From contig NZ_CP138995.1 in the NCBI RefSeq assembly GCF_044596045.1, positions 2,418,001-2,482,000 of the forward strand: a DNA stretch of 64,000 nt, in the 5' to 3' direction. Below the pieces are notes generated by a model. That model was not told the DNA's origin. It ran no database searches and was given only the letters and a program-made list of their open reading frames with translations. Below are positions 17,973-25,785 of this stretch, piece by piece (position 1 is the stretch's first letter; every line of letters starts with the position of its first letter). The position numbers and the translations under genes were made by a program. The DNA comes from Flagellimonas sp947499585. GTDB taxonomy: Bacteria > Bacteroidota > Bacteroidia > Flavobacteriales > Flavobacteriaceae.

Positions 17973-19147
17973 GCAAAAGAAGAAAAATAATAAAACTTAC
18001 AACGGCTTCATTTTCCATAATGTGTATTGGTTCTTGTATAGAACCCTTTGATGCCAAATTCGAAGATTTTGAAAGTGTTTTGGTAGTGGAGGCCACCATT
18101 ACGGATCAGCTTGAACAACAGCGCGTATTTTTAACGCGGACTTTTGAATTTGATGATGACGCCCCTTTTCCGGAATCCAATGCAAATGTTAGTGTTAAGG
18201 GAGGCGGTAATGTTTTTGTCTTTCAAGAGAGTGTTCCTGGTTTGTACTTATCAACCCAAGCTTTTGCCGCTCAGTCGAATATCGATTACCAATTGCGTAT
18301 TGAAACTCAAAATGGAAGCTCATATAATTCGCAACAAATGACGTTGACCCAAGCAACGCAAATAGATGACCTGCGTGCTGAACGTATTTCTAACAATCTG
18401 GGGGAAGATGGAGTAGCTGTTTTGGTGGACAGTTTTGATTCAACGGGAAATTCAGTTAATTATCTATATCAATATGAAGAAACCTATAAAATTATAGCTC
18501 CAGATTGGGCTCCTCTGGATTATGTAATTCGGAATCAAGAGGGTGTAGATATGTTGGAGTTAATTCCAAGAGGCATGGATGAAAGAATCTGTTATGCTAC
18601 GGATGTCTCAAACTCCATTATACTTGCAAATACTACAAATTTGAGTGAAGATAGAGTGTCCAATTACATGGTAAGATTTATGGGTAGCAACAACTATATT
18701 TTATCTCATCGCTATAGTATTTTGGTGAAACAGTTTGTGTTGTCCAATGCGGCCTACACTTTTTATGAGAGGCTAAATCAGTTTTCGGAAAACGAAAGTC
18801 TGTTTTCAGAGAATCAGCCTGGTTTTTTAGAGGGAAATATTTCCTCAGAAGACAGTAGGGAAAAGGTATTGGGGTTTTTTAGTGTAAGCAGTGTATCGGA
18901 AAAGCGAATATTTTTTAATTACGAAGACTTTTTTCCAGATAAAAGATTACCAGAATTTGTAAACCCTTGCAGACCTGTTGGAGTTGGTACAGGACTATTG
19001 GAACAAGTAAGAGCGGATGTGGTAAAATATTTTGGAACCATTGTGAATAACATTACAGGAGAAGTAGAAACAGCTGTTGTACCTAGGGTTTGTGGGGATT
19101 GCACTGTATTGGGGTCTTCTGAAATACCTGAATTTTGGATAGAATAA
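17969..19147 (+). CDS. DUF4249 lipoprotein, copy 4 (lacks loop cysteines)
   Basis: 392 residues from the ATG at 17969 (ATGA overlap). Lipobox MCIGSC, then IEPFDAKFEDFESVLVVEATIT. Unlike copies 1-3 and 5-7, it has no cysteine in loop 1 (DWAPLDYVIRNQEGVDMLEL) and none in loop 2, which is also shorter and different (RPVGVGTGLLEQVRADVVKY). The four frame cysteines (CYAT, NPC, CGDC) remain. Its N-terminal half is very close to that of copy 5 (ITDxLEQQRVFLTRTFEF). Ends PEFWIE with a TAA stop, two bases before the next ATG. Confidence 0.93.
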   Translation: MSKRRKIIKLTTASFSIMCIGSCIEPFDAKFEDFESVLVVEATITDQLEQQRVFLTRTFEFDDDAPFPESNANVSVKGGGNVFVFQESVPGLYLSTQAFAAQSNIDYQLRIETQNGSSYNSQQMTLTQATQIDDLRAERISNNLGEDGVAVLVDSFDSTGNSVNYLYQYEETYKIIAPDWAPLDYVIRNQEGVDMLELIPRGMDERICYATDVSNSIILANTTNLSEDRVSNYMVRFMGSNNYILSHRYSILVKQFVLSNAAYTFYERLNQFSENESLFSENQPGFLEGNISSEDSREKVLGFFSVSSVSEKRIFFNYEDFFPDKRLPEFVNPCRPVGVGTGLLEQVRADVVKYFGTIVNNITGEVETAVVPRVCGDCTVLGSSEIPEFWIE

Positions 19148-19149
19148 TT

Positions 19150-20364
19150 ATGATTAGAAATATATACTTTCTTTTGATTGTCATATTATCAACAATATTG
19201 ATGAGCTCCTGTATTGAAACCTTTGAAGCCACTTTTGAAGATTTTGAAAGTGCCATAGTTGTGGAAGCGACTATTACGGACAAACTGGAACAACAGCGGG
19301 TATTTCTAACCCGTACTTTTGAATTTGAAGACGACGGACCTTCTGCAGAGACCAATGCAAGTGTTAGGGTAGAGGGTGGCGGTAATACTTTCGTTTTTCA
19401 AGAAAGTACGCCAGGTTTATACATATCTACGCAGGCTTTTGCAGCTGAACCTAACACAGATTATCAGTTACGTATTGAGACTCAAAACGGGAGGTCATAT
19501 GGCTCAGAACAAATGACGTTGCCCCAAGCTACACAAATAGATGATTTAAGGGTAGAACGCGTTACCAATGATTTAGGAGAAGAAGGAGTGGCTATTTTGG
19601 TAGATAGTTTTGATCCTGCAGGAAATTCGGTAAATTATAGGTACCAGTATGAGGAAACCTTTAAAATAATTGCCCCGTTCTGGACACCCAATGATTTAGA
19701 AAGGACACCTGCAGGTGTAGCTACCGAAATTTGCCAAGTAAGTATTATTCCCGACGAAAGATCTGAAGAAACTTGTTTTGCAACTGATTTTTCAAATACA
19801 ATAATTCAAACAAGTACTAAAGATTTAGCAGAGGATAGGGTAAGCAATTTCATGGTTCGCTTTATCAGTAGAGAAAATTATATCATTTCACACAGATATG
19901 GCATATTGGTCCGTCAATTCGTCCAGTCTAACGAAGCATTTACATTTTATGAGACACTGAATGAATTTTCAGGGAATGAAAGTTTTTTTTCAGAAACGCA
20001 ACCAGGATTCCTAGAAGGAAACATTTCCTCGGATACCAATACAGATGAAAAAGTACTGGGTTATTTTGATGTTGCATCTGTAGCTGAACAGCGATTATTT
20101 TTTAATTATTCAGACCTGTTTCCTGGAGAAGAGCTTCCACCATATGTGGATCCTTGTAATTTAAGTGCTCCTCCATTTAGAACTCCTGGAAATCCTCCAA
20201 GATGTATTTTAGCTGTTCAAACGGACCTTGGTTTAGTCAGTTATGCAGGCAACAACGATAGTGCAGGACAGAATGAAGGCCCATATTTTGTTGCGCCAAA
20301 TGTATGCGGAGATTGTTCTGAAATTGGTAAAGTAGAAGTTCCTGAGTTTTGGATTGAAGAGTAA
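19150..20364 (+). CDS. DUF4249 lipoprotein, copy 5 (mosaic)
   Basis: 404 residues from the ATG at 19150; an in-frame TTG at 19135 lies inside copy 4 and is unlikely. Lipobox LMSSC. Residues about 25-165 resemble copy 4 (EQQRVFLTRTFEFEDDGP, LRIETQNGRSYGSEQMTL). From about residue 215 onwards it resembles copy 6 (DLAEDRVSNFMVRFISRENYIISHRY, then VRQFVQSNEAFTF). This pattern suggests recombination between paralogues. Loop cysteines are present (TEICQV, PRCIL). The tail differs from the others: CGDCSEIGKVEVPEFWIEE. Confidence 0.93.
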   Translation: MIRNIYFLLIVILSTILMSSCIETFEATFEDFESAIVVEATITDKLEQQRVFLTRTFEFEDDGPSAETNASVRVEGGGNTFVFQESTPGLYISTQAFAAEPNTDYQLRIETQNGRSYGSEQMTLPQATQIDDLRVERVTNDLGEEGVAILVDSFDPAGNSVNYRYQYEETFKIIAPFWTPNDLERTPAGVATEICQVSIIPDERSEETCFATDFSNTIIQTSTKDLAEDRVSNFMVRFISRENYIISHRYGILVRQFVQSNEAFTFYETLNEFSGNESFFSETQPGFLEGNISSDTNTDEKVLGYFDVASVAEQRLFFNYSDLFPGEELPPYVDPCNLSAPPFRTPGNPPRCILAVQTDLGLVSYAGNNDSAGQNEGPYFVAPNVCGDCSEIGKVEVPEFWIEE

Positions 20365-20372
20365 TTATTTAT

Positions 20373-21590
20373 ATGACAATAATAATGATGATGGATTTTT
20401 TAATCATTTTTAAAAATAGATTTTTGGTTGTTTTGGCTGGTATCTTACTTTACGGTTGTATTGACCCTTTTGATGCTGTATTTGTTGATTTTGAAAGCGC
20501 AGTGGTAATTGAGGCCACCATTACAGATGAAATGAAACAACAACGAATTTTTATTTCCAGAAGTTATGAGTTTGAAGATGATGGCCCTGTAGCTGAATCC
20601 AATGCTGTAGTTAGTATTAGTGATGGAACTGGCAATACATTTTCTTTTCAAGATGACGGAAATGGGGTGTACGTTTCTGAACAGATTTTTGCCGCTGAGC
20701 CAGGTAGAGAATACCAACTTTCCGTGATAACTCAGGATGGCAGAAGCTATGGGTCGGAAGTTACAGAAATAACACCGTCAACAATTCTTGATGAAATAAA
20801 GGCCGAAAGGATAACAAATGATGATGGAGTAGATGGTATGGCCATTTTAGCGGACAGTTTTGATTCTTCAGGAAATGCCAAGAATTATCGATACGAGTAC
20901 CAAGAGACGTATCGCATTATAGCACCAACTTGGACCCCTACGTCGTTAGTTGGAGAGCCTGGTGGAGGTTGCGCATTGCTCAAAGTACCGAACACAACAG
21001 ATGATGAAGTTTGTTATAGAACTGATTTTTCCAATAGAATTATTATCACTTCTACAGAAGATTTAGCAGAGGACAGGGTGAGCAATTTTATGGTACGTTT
21101 CATTAGTAGGGAGAACTATATCATTTCACATAGATATAGTATTTTGGTAAGACAATTTGTTCAATCAAATGAGGCTTTTACTTTCTTTGAAACACTTAAT
21201 GAGCTTTCAGGTTCAGAGAGCCTATTTTCGCAAACACAGCCTGGTTTTTTGCAAGGAAATGTATTCTCAAATGAGAATGAAGATGAGCGTGTACTTGGTT
21301 TTTTTGATGTGAGTTCGGTTTCAGAAAAACGTATTTTTTTCAACTTTGATGATTTTTATCCAGGAGAACCACTGCCCCCATACATAGAATCATGTAGATT
21401 TAGTTCTCCGCCTATAGCCTCACCTGCGGGTTGTGTGTTACGCCCCCTTATTGAGAGTGGAGCAGGTATTTACGCAGGAGATAATGGGGAGCCTTCTGAT
21501 GGCGAAGGACCCTTTTTTGTTGTACCTAGAGTATGTGGGGATTGTAATGTTTTGGGAGCTCCGGAAGTTCCAGAATTTTGGATTGAATGA
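20373..21590 (+). CDS. DUF4249 lipoprotein, copy 6
   Basis: 405 residues; the start at ATG 20373 gives a long signal region (MTIIMMMDFLIIF...), and internal ATGs at codons 5-7 are possible starts. Lipobox LLYGC, then IDPFDAVFVDFESAVVIEATIT. Loop 1 is GEPGGGCALLKVPNTTDDE and loop 2 contains SPAGCVLRPL. It is the closest relative of copy 7: around 21258-21345 the DNA is almost identical to 22452-22540 of copy 7, including silent positions. Ends PEFWIE; the TGA overlaps the next ATG. Confidence 0.93.
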   Translation: MTIIMMMDFLIIFKNRFLVVLAGILLYGCIDPFDAVFVDFESAVVIEATITDEMKQQRIFISRSYEFEDDGPVAESNAVVSISDGTGNTFSFQDDGNGVYVSEQIFAAEPGREYQLSVITQDGRSYGSEVTEITPSTILDEIKAERITNDDGVDGMAILADSFDSSGNAKNYRYEYQETYRIIAPTWTPTSLVGEPGGGCALLKVPNTTDDEVCYRTDFSNRIIITSTEDLAEDRVSNFMVRFISRENYIISHRYSILVRQFVQSNEAFTFFETLNELSGSESLFSQTQPGFLQGNVFSNENEDERVLGFFDVSSVSEKRIFFNFDDFYPGEPLPPYIESCRFSSPPIASPAGCVLRPLIESGAGIYAGDNGEPSDGEGPFFVVPRVCGDCNVLGAPEVPEFWIE

Positions 21591-22789
21591 TAAAAAAGAT
21601 AAGAACATATAGCCTATTTATAATCATTGCAACGGTATGGTTGTTTAATGGCTGTATTGATCCTTTTGAAGCAAATTTCGTTGACTTTGAAAGTGCATTG
21701 GTCATAGAAGCTACTATAACCAATCAGTTGAAGCCACAACAAGTTGTACTTACAAGAACCTATGAGTTTGAAGAAGACGGCCCTTCTGCTGAACCCAATG
21801 CAAATGTAAGTGTAAGTGATAGTGCTGGGAATACGTTCAATTTTCAGGATACTGGTAATGGGGTCTATGTTTCAACACAGGTCTTTGCGGCCCAATCAGG
21901 AATGGCTTATCAGCTTTCCGTAACAACTCAGGACGGTAGAAGTTATGGATCAAGCACTACTCAGGTAACCCCGGCAGCAACAATTGATGATATCAGGGCA
22001 GAAAGAAAAACAAATGATAATGGGGAAGATGGAATGGCCATTTTTCTGGATAGTTTTGACCCTTCGGGAAATGCCAAGAATTATCGTTATGAGTATGAAG
22101 AAACCTATAGGATAATCGCTCCAGAATGGAACCCTCGATCCTTAATAGGGGACCCTGCTGGAGGCTGTGGCTTGCTTAAAATACCAAACATTACAGATGA
22201 AGAAGTATGTTATAGAACTGATTTGTCAAATGCTATAATACTTACTTCTACAGAAGATTTAGAGGAAGACCGAGTATCTAACTTTATGGTGCGTTTCATT
22301 AACAGGAACAATTATATCATTTCACATAGATATAGTATTTTGGTAAGACAGTTTGTACAGTCCAATGAGGCATATACCTTTTTTGAGACACTCAACGAAC
22401 TTTCGGGTTCAGAGAGCTTATTTTCACAGACGCAACCTGGTTTTTTACAGGGAAATGTATTCTCAAATGAGAATAGGGGTGAGCGTGTACTTGGTTTTTT
22501 TGATGTGAGCTCGGTTTCAGAAACACGTATTTTTTTTAACTACGATGATTTTTATCCGGGTGAATCTTTACCACCGTATATAGAACCTTGCCGACCAAGT
22601 GCTCCACCAATTATTAATGCTGGTGGGATCTGTGTCTTGAGACCAATAATAGAGATTGGAGCCGGAGTATATCAGGGAGACAACGAACCACCTGGAGAAA
22701 ACGAAGGACCTTTCTTTATTGTGCCTCGTATTTGTGGCGATTGCAAGGTGTTAGGGTCGCCAGAAATACCAGATTTTTGGATTGAATGA
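21587..22789 (+). CDS. DUF4249 lipoprotein, copy 7
   Basis: 400 residues, ATGA overlap with copy 6. Lipobox LFNGC, then IDPFEANFVDFESALVIEATIT. Loop 1 is GDPAGGCGLLKIPNITDEE and loop 2 INAGGICVLRPI, both with the loop cysteine and both close to copy 6. The shared DNA block SLFSQTQPGFLQGNVFSNEN is unique to copies 6 and 7 within the array (Gln instead of Glu). This pair is the youngest duplication or was homogenised by gene conversion. Ends PDFWIE. Confidence 0.93.
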   Translation: MIKKIRTYSLFIIIATVWLFNGCIDPFEANFVDFESALVIEATITNQLKPQQVVLTRTYEFEEDGPSAEPNANVSVSDSAGNTFNFQDTGNGVYVSTQVFAAQSGMAYQLSVTTQDGRSYGSSTTQVTPAATIDDIRAERKTNDNGEDGMAIFLDSFDPSGNAKNYRYEYEETYRIIAPEWNPRSLIGDPAGGCGLLKIPNITDEEVCYRTDLSNAIILTSTEDLEEDRVSNFMVRFINRNNYIISHRYSILVRQFVQSNEAYTFFETLNELSGSESLFSQTQPGFLQGNVFSNENRGERVLGFFDVSSVSETRIFFNYDDFYPGESLPPYIEPCRPSAPPIINAGGICVLRPIIEIGAGVYQGDNEPPGENEGPFFIVPRICGDCKVLGSPEIPDFWIE

Positions 22790-23961
22790 ATAGTAGAATG
22801 TCTACATATGGCTTAGGATTGATTATTTTAATGACATGTCCACTTATGGGTTGTATTGAACCTTTTGAGACAGAGTTCATAGACTTTGAAAGCGCATTGG
22901 TAATTAATGCAACTATTACAAATCAGTTTAAACATCAAGAGATATTGGTATCTCGTACTTATGAGTTTGAAGAAGAAGGCCCTACTGGAGAATCCAATGC
23001 AAAGGTAAAGGTGGTTGCGGGTAATGGAACAACATACGATTTTAATGAAACCGAAAAAGGTAAATATGTTTCAAATGCTCCTTTTTCCGCAGAACTTGAT
23101 ATAGATTATGTTTTGAATATTACTACTGAGGAAGGGTATTCGTACATATCAGATGAGGTGCAATTAAGTAATTTTACAAAAATTGATAGCCTATATGCAG
23201 AAAGAATGACTACAGATTTGGGTGAAGAAGGTATGGGAATCATGATTAACAGCTTTGATGCAACTAATTCTTCAAAGTATTACAGATATGAATATGAAGA
23301 AACTTACAGAATAGTAGCACCCAGATTTGTAGGTCGAGATTTGGTTGCTGGACCGGAGGGGTGGTTATTCCCGGGCAGACCCATTGATGAAAAGACATGT
23401 TATTCAACAGATTTTTCCAATCGCATTATTTTAACAGATACAGAAGATTTGAGTGAGGATAGGTTGTCACGTTTTTTAGTTCGTTTTGTGAATAGGGAAA
23501 ATTATATTATCTCACATAGATATAGTATTTTGGTGAGGCAGTACGTACAGTCTTTTGAAGCATTTAATTTTTATGAGACGTTAAACAATTTTTCAAGCTC
23601 TGAAAGTTTGTTTTCGGAAACGCAACCTGGTTTTTTGGAAGGAAATGTGTTTTCTAATGAAAATCAGAATGAGAAGGTTTTAGGTTATTTTGATGTGGCG
23701 GCGGTAGACGAAAGACGAATTTTCTTTGATTATGAGGAATTTTTCCCAGGAGAACCACTTCCACCTTATGCCGACCCTTGCACACCGTCTTCACCAGAAG
23801 AAGACAAATTAGTTAATCAATTGGACTTAAATATAATTAAATACTTAGATACAAACCCTAACCCCGAGCCTACGACGGGACCCTTTTTTATAGTCCTTAG
23901 GGTTTGTGGAGATTGCACGGTACTAGGAACCTCAGAAGTACCAGATTTTTGGATAGAATAA
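22786..23961 (+). CDS. DUF4249 lipoprotein, copy 8 (lacks loop cysteines)
   Basis: 391 residues, the shortest copy, with an ATGA overlap to copy 7. Lipobox PLMGC, then IEPFETEFIDFESALVINATIT. Loop 1 (RFVGRDLVAGPEGWLFPGRP) and loop 2 (TPSSPEEDKLVNQLDLNIIKYLD) both lack the extra cysteine, as in copy 4; the loop 2 portion following also resembles copy 4 (LDLNIIKYL versus RADVVKYF). The tail reads LRVCGDCTVLGTSEVPDFWIE. It is followed after 9 bases by the MG2/plug-like gene. Confidence 0.93.
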   Translation: MNSRMSTYGLGLIILMTCPLMGCIEPFETEFIDFESALVINATITNQFKHQEILVSRTYEFEEEGPTGESNAKVKVVAGNGTTYDFNETEKGKYVSNAPFSAELDIDYVLNITTEEGYSYISDEVQLSNFTKIDSLYAERMTTDLGEEGMGIMINSFDATNSSKYYRYEYEETYRIVAPRFVGRDLVAGPEGWLFPGRPIDEKTCYSTDFSNRIILTDTEDLSEDRLSRFLVRFVNRENYIISHRYSILVRQYVQSFEAFNFYETLNNFSSSESLFSETQPGFLEGNVFSNENQNEKVLGYFDVAAVDERRIFFDYEEFFPGEPLPPYADPCTPSSPEEDKLVNQLDLNIIKYLDTNPNPEPTTGPFFIVLRVCGDCTVLGTSEVPDFWIE

Positions 23962-23970
23962 AACAGAATT

Positions 23971-25734
23971 ATGAAAAAACTAACAATTACAATCATTTTA
24001 TTGGCTCTAGTTTCTTTGGGTTTAAAAGCTCAATTAACAACAAATGCTAGCCTGGCCAATATTCCACAGGAAAGTGTTTATCTGCATTACAATGAATCTT
24101 TCTTGTTTTCTGGAGAACATCTGTTGTATAAGTTTTACAGCTTGGATAATGTCAATAGAAAACTCAGTAGCATCAGTAAAATGGGTTATGTTGCTTTGGT
24201 TGATAAAGAAGGGAACACTGTTTTCAAACATAAAGTACGCCTCACAGGTGGTTCGGGCTATGGCAACTTTTTTGTGCCTACTTCGGTTCCCACAGGTAGT
24301 TATAGGTTATTGGGCTATTCGGAATGGATAAAAAACTTTGGTAAAGAACATTTCTTTCAATCAGATATCTATATTGTTAATCCATACCAAGCCACTCCGG
24401 ATTCTTATTTGGAGCAACCAATAGACTCTTTACAGCCTGTTGTTTCCAAAAAGAGCACTCTCATGCCACTAAACACAAATGTATCTGAAGTTAACAGTAC
24501 TTTGGTCAGTTTGACTGTTGATAAGTCCACAGCTGGAAAAAGAGAAAAAATAGCACTTAATATTTCTGGAATAAATGCTGCTGCCAATAATGGTAGTTAT
24601 GCCATTTCTGTAAGAAAAACAGACTCTTTTTCGGCACCTGCTCAAATAACTTCAGGAATGTTTTATAAAGAGTTGCTTAAAAAAGGTTCCACTAAGATTA
24701 AAGTCACGGGGAATTCCTCAAAAATACCGGAGCTAAGAGGTGAGACAGTTGCAGGTATGATTAGAAATAAAGAGACTAAACTCCCAGTAAAAGACCTAAG
24801 AGTATCTTTTTCATTGCCTGGAGATAAGTATTTGTTTAAGGTGGCCACGTCAGATAATCAGGGAAGGTTTAGATTTATCCTTGGAAGGGAATATGACAAT
24901 GCAACCGCAGCGATTCAAGTTTTGTCCAATGATTGGGATCTTTATGAAATAAGTATGGATGAAGAAAAAATCGATTCCGAAGGAATGGAGTTTACAGATT
25001 TTGTCCTTACCAAAGAAATGAAGGATTATATGCTTGAAAAAAGTATTCAAAACCAAATAGAGAATGCTTATCAAGAGGTGAAAGCGGACTCTATTGTCCC
25101 TGCTAGCCATGTACAACCTTTTTATAGGAAATTTGCCACGGTTTATGATTTGGATGATTATACAAGATTCAATAGTATACAAGAAACTATAGTTGAAGTT
25201 GTAGATCAAGTTGGGACTAGAAAATTGGATAATGGCAATCGCGTTTTTGAAGTTAGACCGGAAATTGGTTATACGGATGCAAGTCTTTTACCCATGGTTT
25301 TTGTTGATGGTCTTTTTATTAAAAAGCACGAAGATTTCATGGATTATAGCGCCAAGAAAATCAAAACAATAAGTTTTTCAAGAGACAAGGTGATTTTAGG
25401 GTCACAGTTGTTTCAAGGTGTGATCTCCTTTAAAACTATTGAAGGTGGTTTTTACGATGATTTTTTTACTCCCCATATTGTGAATGTGGAACTGTTTAAA
25501 CCGCAATCCAATAAGGAATATTTCTCACAGGAGTATTCAGAAGAAGCAAAACAAGATCGTGTTCCCGATTTTAGACATCAATTGCTTTGGGTTCCTAAAT
25601 TGGATATATCTAATGGAAAAAAAGAAGTGACATTTTATACATCTGATGTGGTTGGGGATTATGAGTTGGTTCTAGAAGGGTTTACATCAACTGGAAAGCC
25701 GGTATCCGTCAAAAAGAAAATTGTGGTTAGATAG
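23971..25734 (+). CDS. Exported MG2-like / plug-like protein closing the receptor operon
   Basis: 587 residues with a signal peptide ending near SLGLKAQ. Residues about 28-130 read as a macroglobulin MG2-like domain (ESVYLHYNESFLFSGEHLLYKFY, then PTGSYRLLGYSEW). About 255-330 is a carboxypeptidase-regulatory-like beta sandwich (VAGMIRNKETKLPVKDLRVSF). About 395-490 resembles a TonB plug fragment (FVDGLFIKKHEDF...GVISFKT). The end (LLWVPKLDISNGKKEVTFYTSD) resembles later macroglobulin-type domains. Such proteins are common next to DUF4249 genes in Bacteroidota and have no assigned function. It probably sits in the periplasm as part of the receptor machinery; domain calls are by eye. Confidence 0.75.
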   Translation: MKKLTITIILLALVSLGLKAQLTTNASLANIPQESVYLHYNESFLFSGEHLLYKFYSLDNVNRKLSSISKMGYVALVDKEGNTVFKHKVRLTGGSGYGNFFVPTSVPTGSYRLLGYSEWIKNFGKEHFFQSDIYIVNPYQATPDSYLEQPIDSLQPVVSKKSTLMPLNTNVSEVNSTLVSLTVDKSTAGKREKIALNISGINAAANNGSYAISVRKTDSFSAPAQITSGMFYKELLKKGSTKIKVTGNSSKIPELRGETVAGMIRNKETKLPVKDLRVSFSLPGDKYLFKVATSDNQGRFRFILGREYDNATAAIQVLSNDWDLYEISMDEEKIDSEGMEFTDFVLTKEMKDYMLEKSIQNQIENAYQEVKADSIVPASHVQPFYRKFATVYDLDDYTRFNSIQETIVEVVDQVGTRKLDNGNRVFEVRPEIGYTDASLLPMVFVDGLFIKKHEDFMDYSAKKIKTISFSRDKVILGSQLFQGVISFKTIEGGFYDDFFTPHIVNVELFKPQSNKEYFSQEYSEEAKQDRVPDFRHQLLWVPKLDISNGKKEVTFYTSDVVGDYELVLEGFTSTGKPVSVKKKIVVR

Positions 25735-25785
25735 GATTAAATATATTGCAAATCTTATCTAATGTGATTTTTCTTTTAAATCTAT

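Larger units (their letters stand above)
14342..23961 (+). repeat. Tandem array of eight DUF4249 lipoprotein paralogues
   Basis: Eight consecutive same-strand genes of 391-407 residues share one architecture: lipobox, FxDFESALVVEATIT, YEETYKIIAP, a variable loop, CYxT, RFLVRFxxxxYIxSHRYSILVRQ, SLFSETQPGFLEGN, FYPGExLPPYxxPC, a second variable loop, and CGDCxxLGxxxxPxFWxE at the C-terminus. Junctions are ATGA overlaps or gaps of up to 8 bases. The conserved final Glu codon GAA followed by TGA supplies the A of the next ATG. This is a tandem expansion of one gene. Confidence 0.95.
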
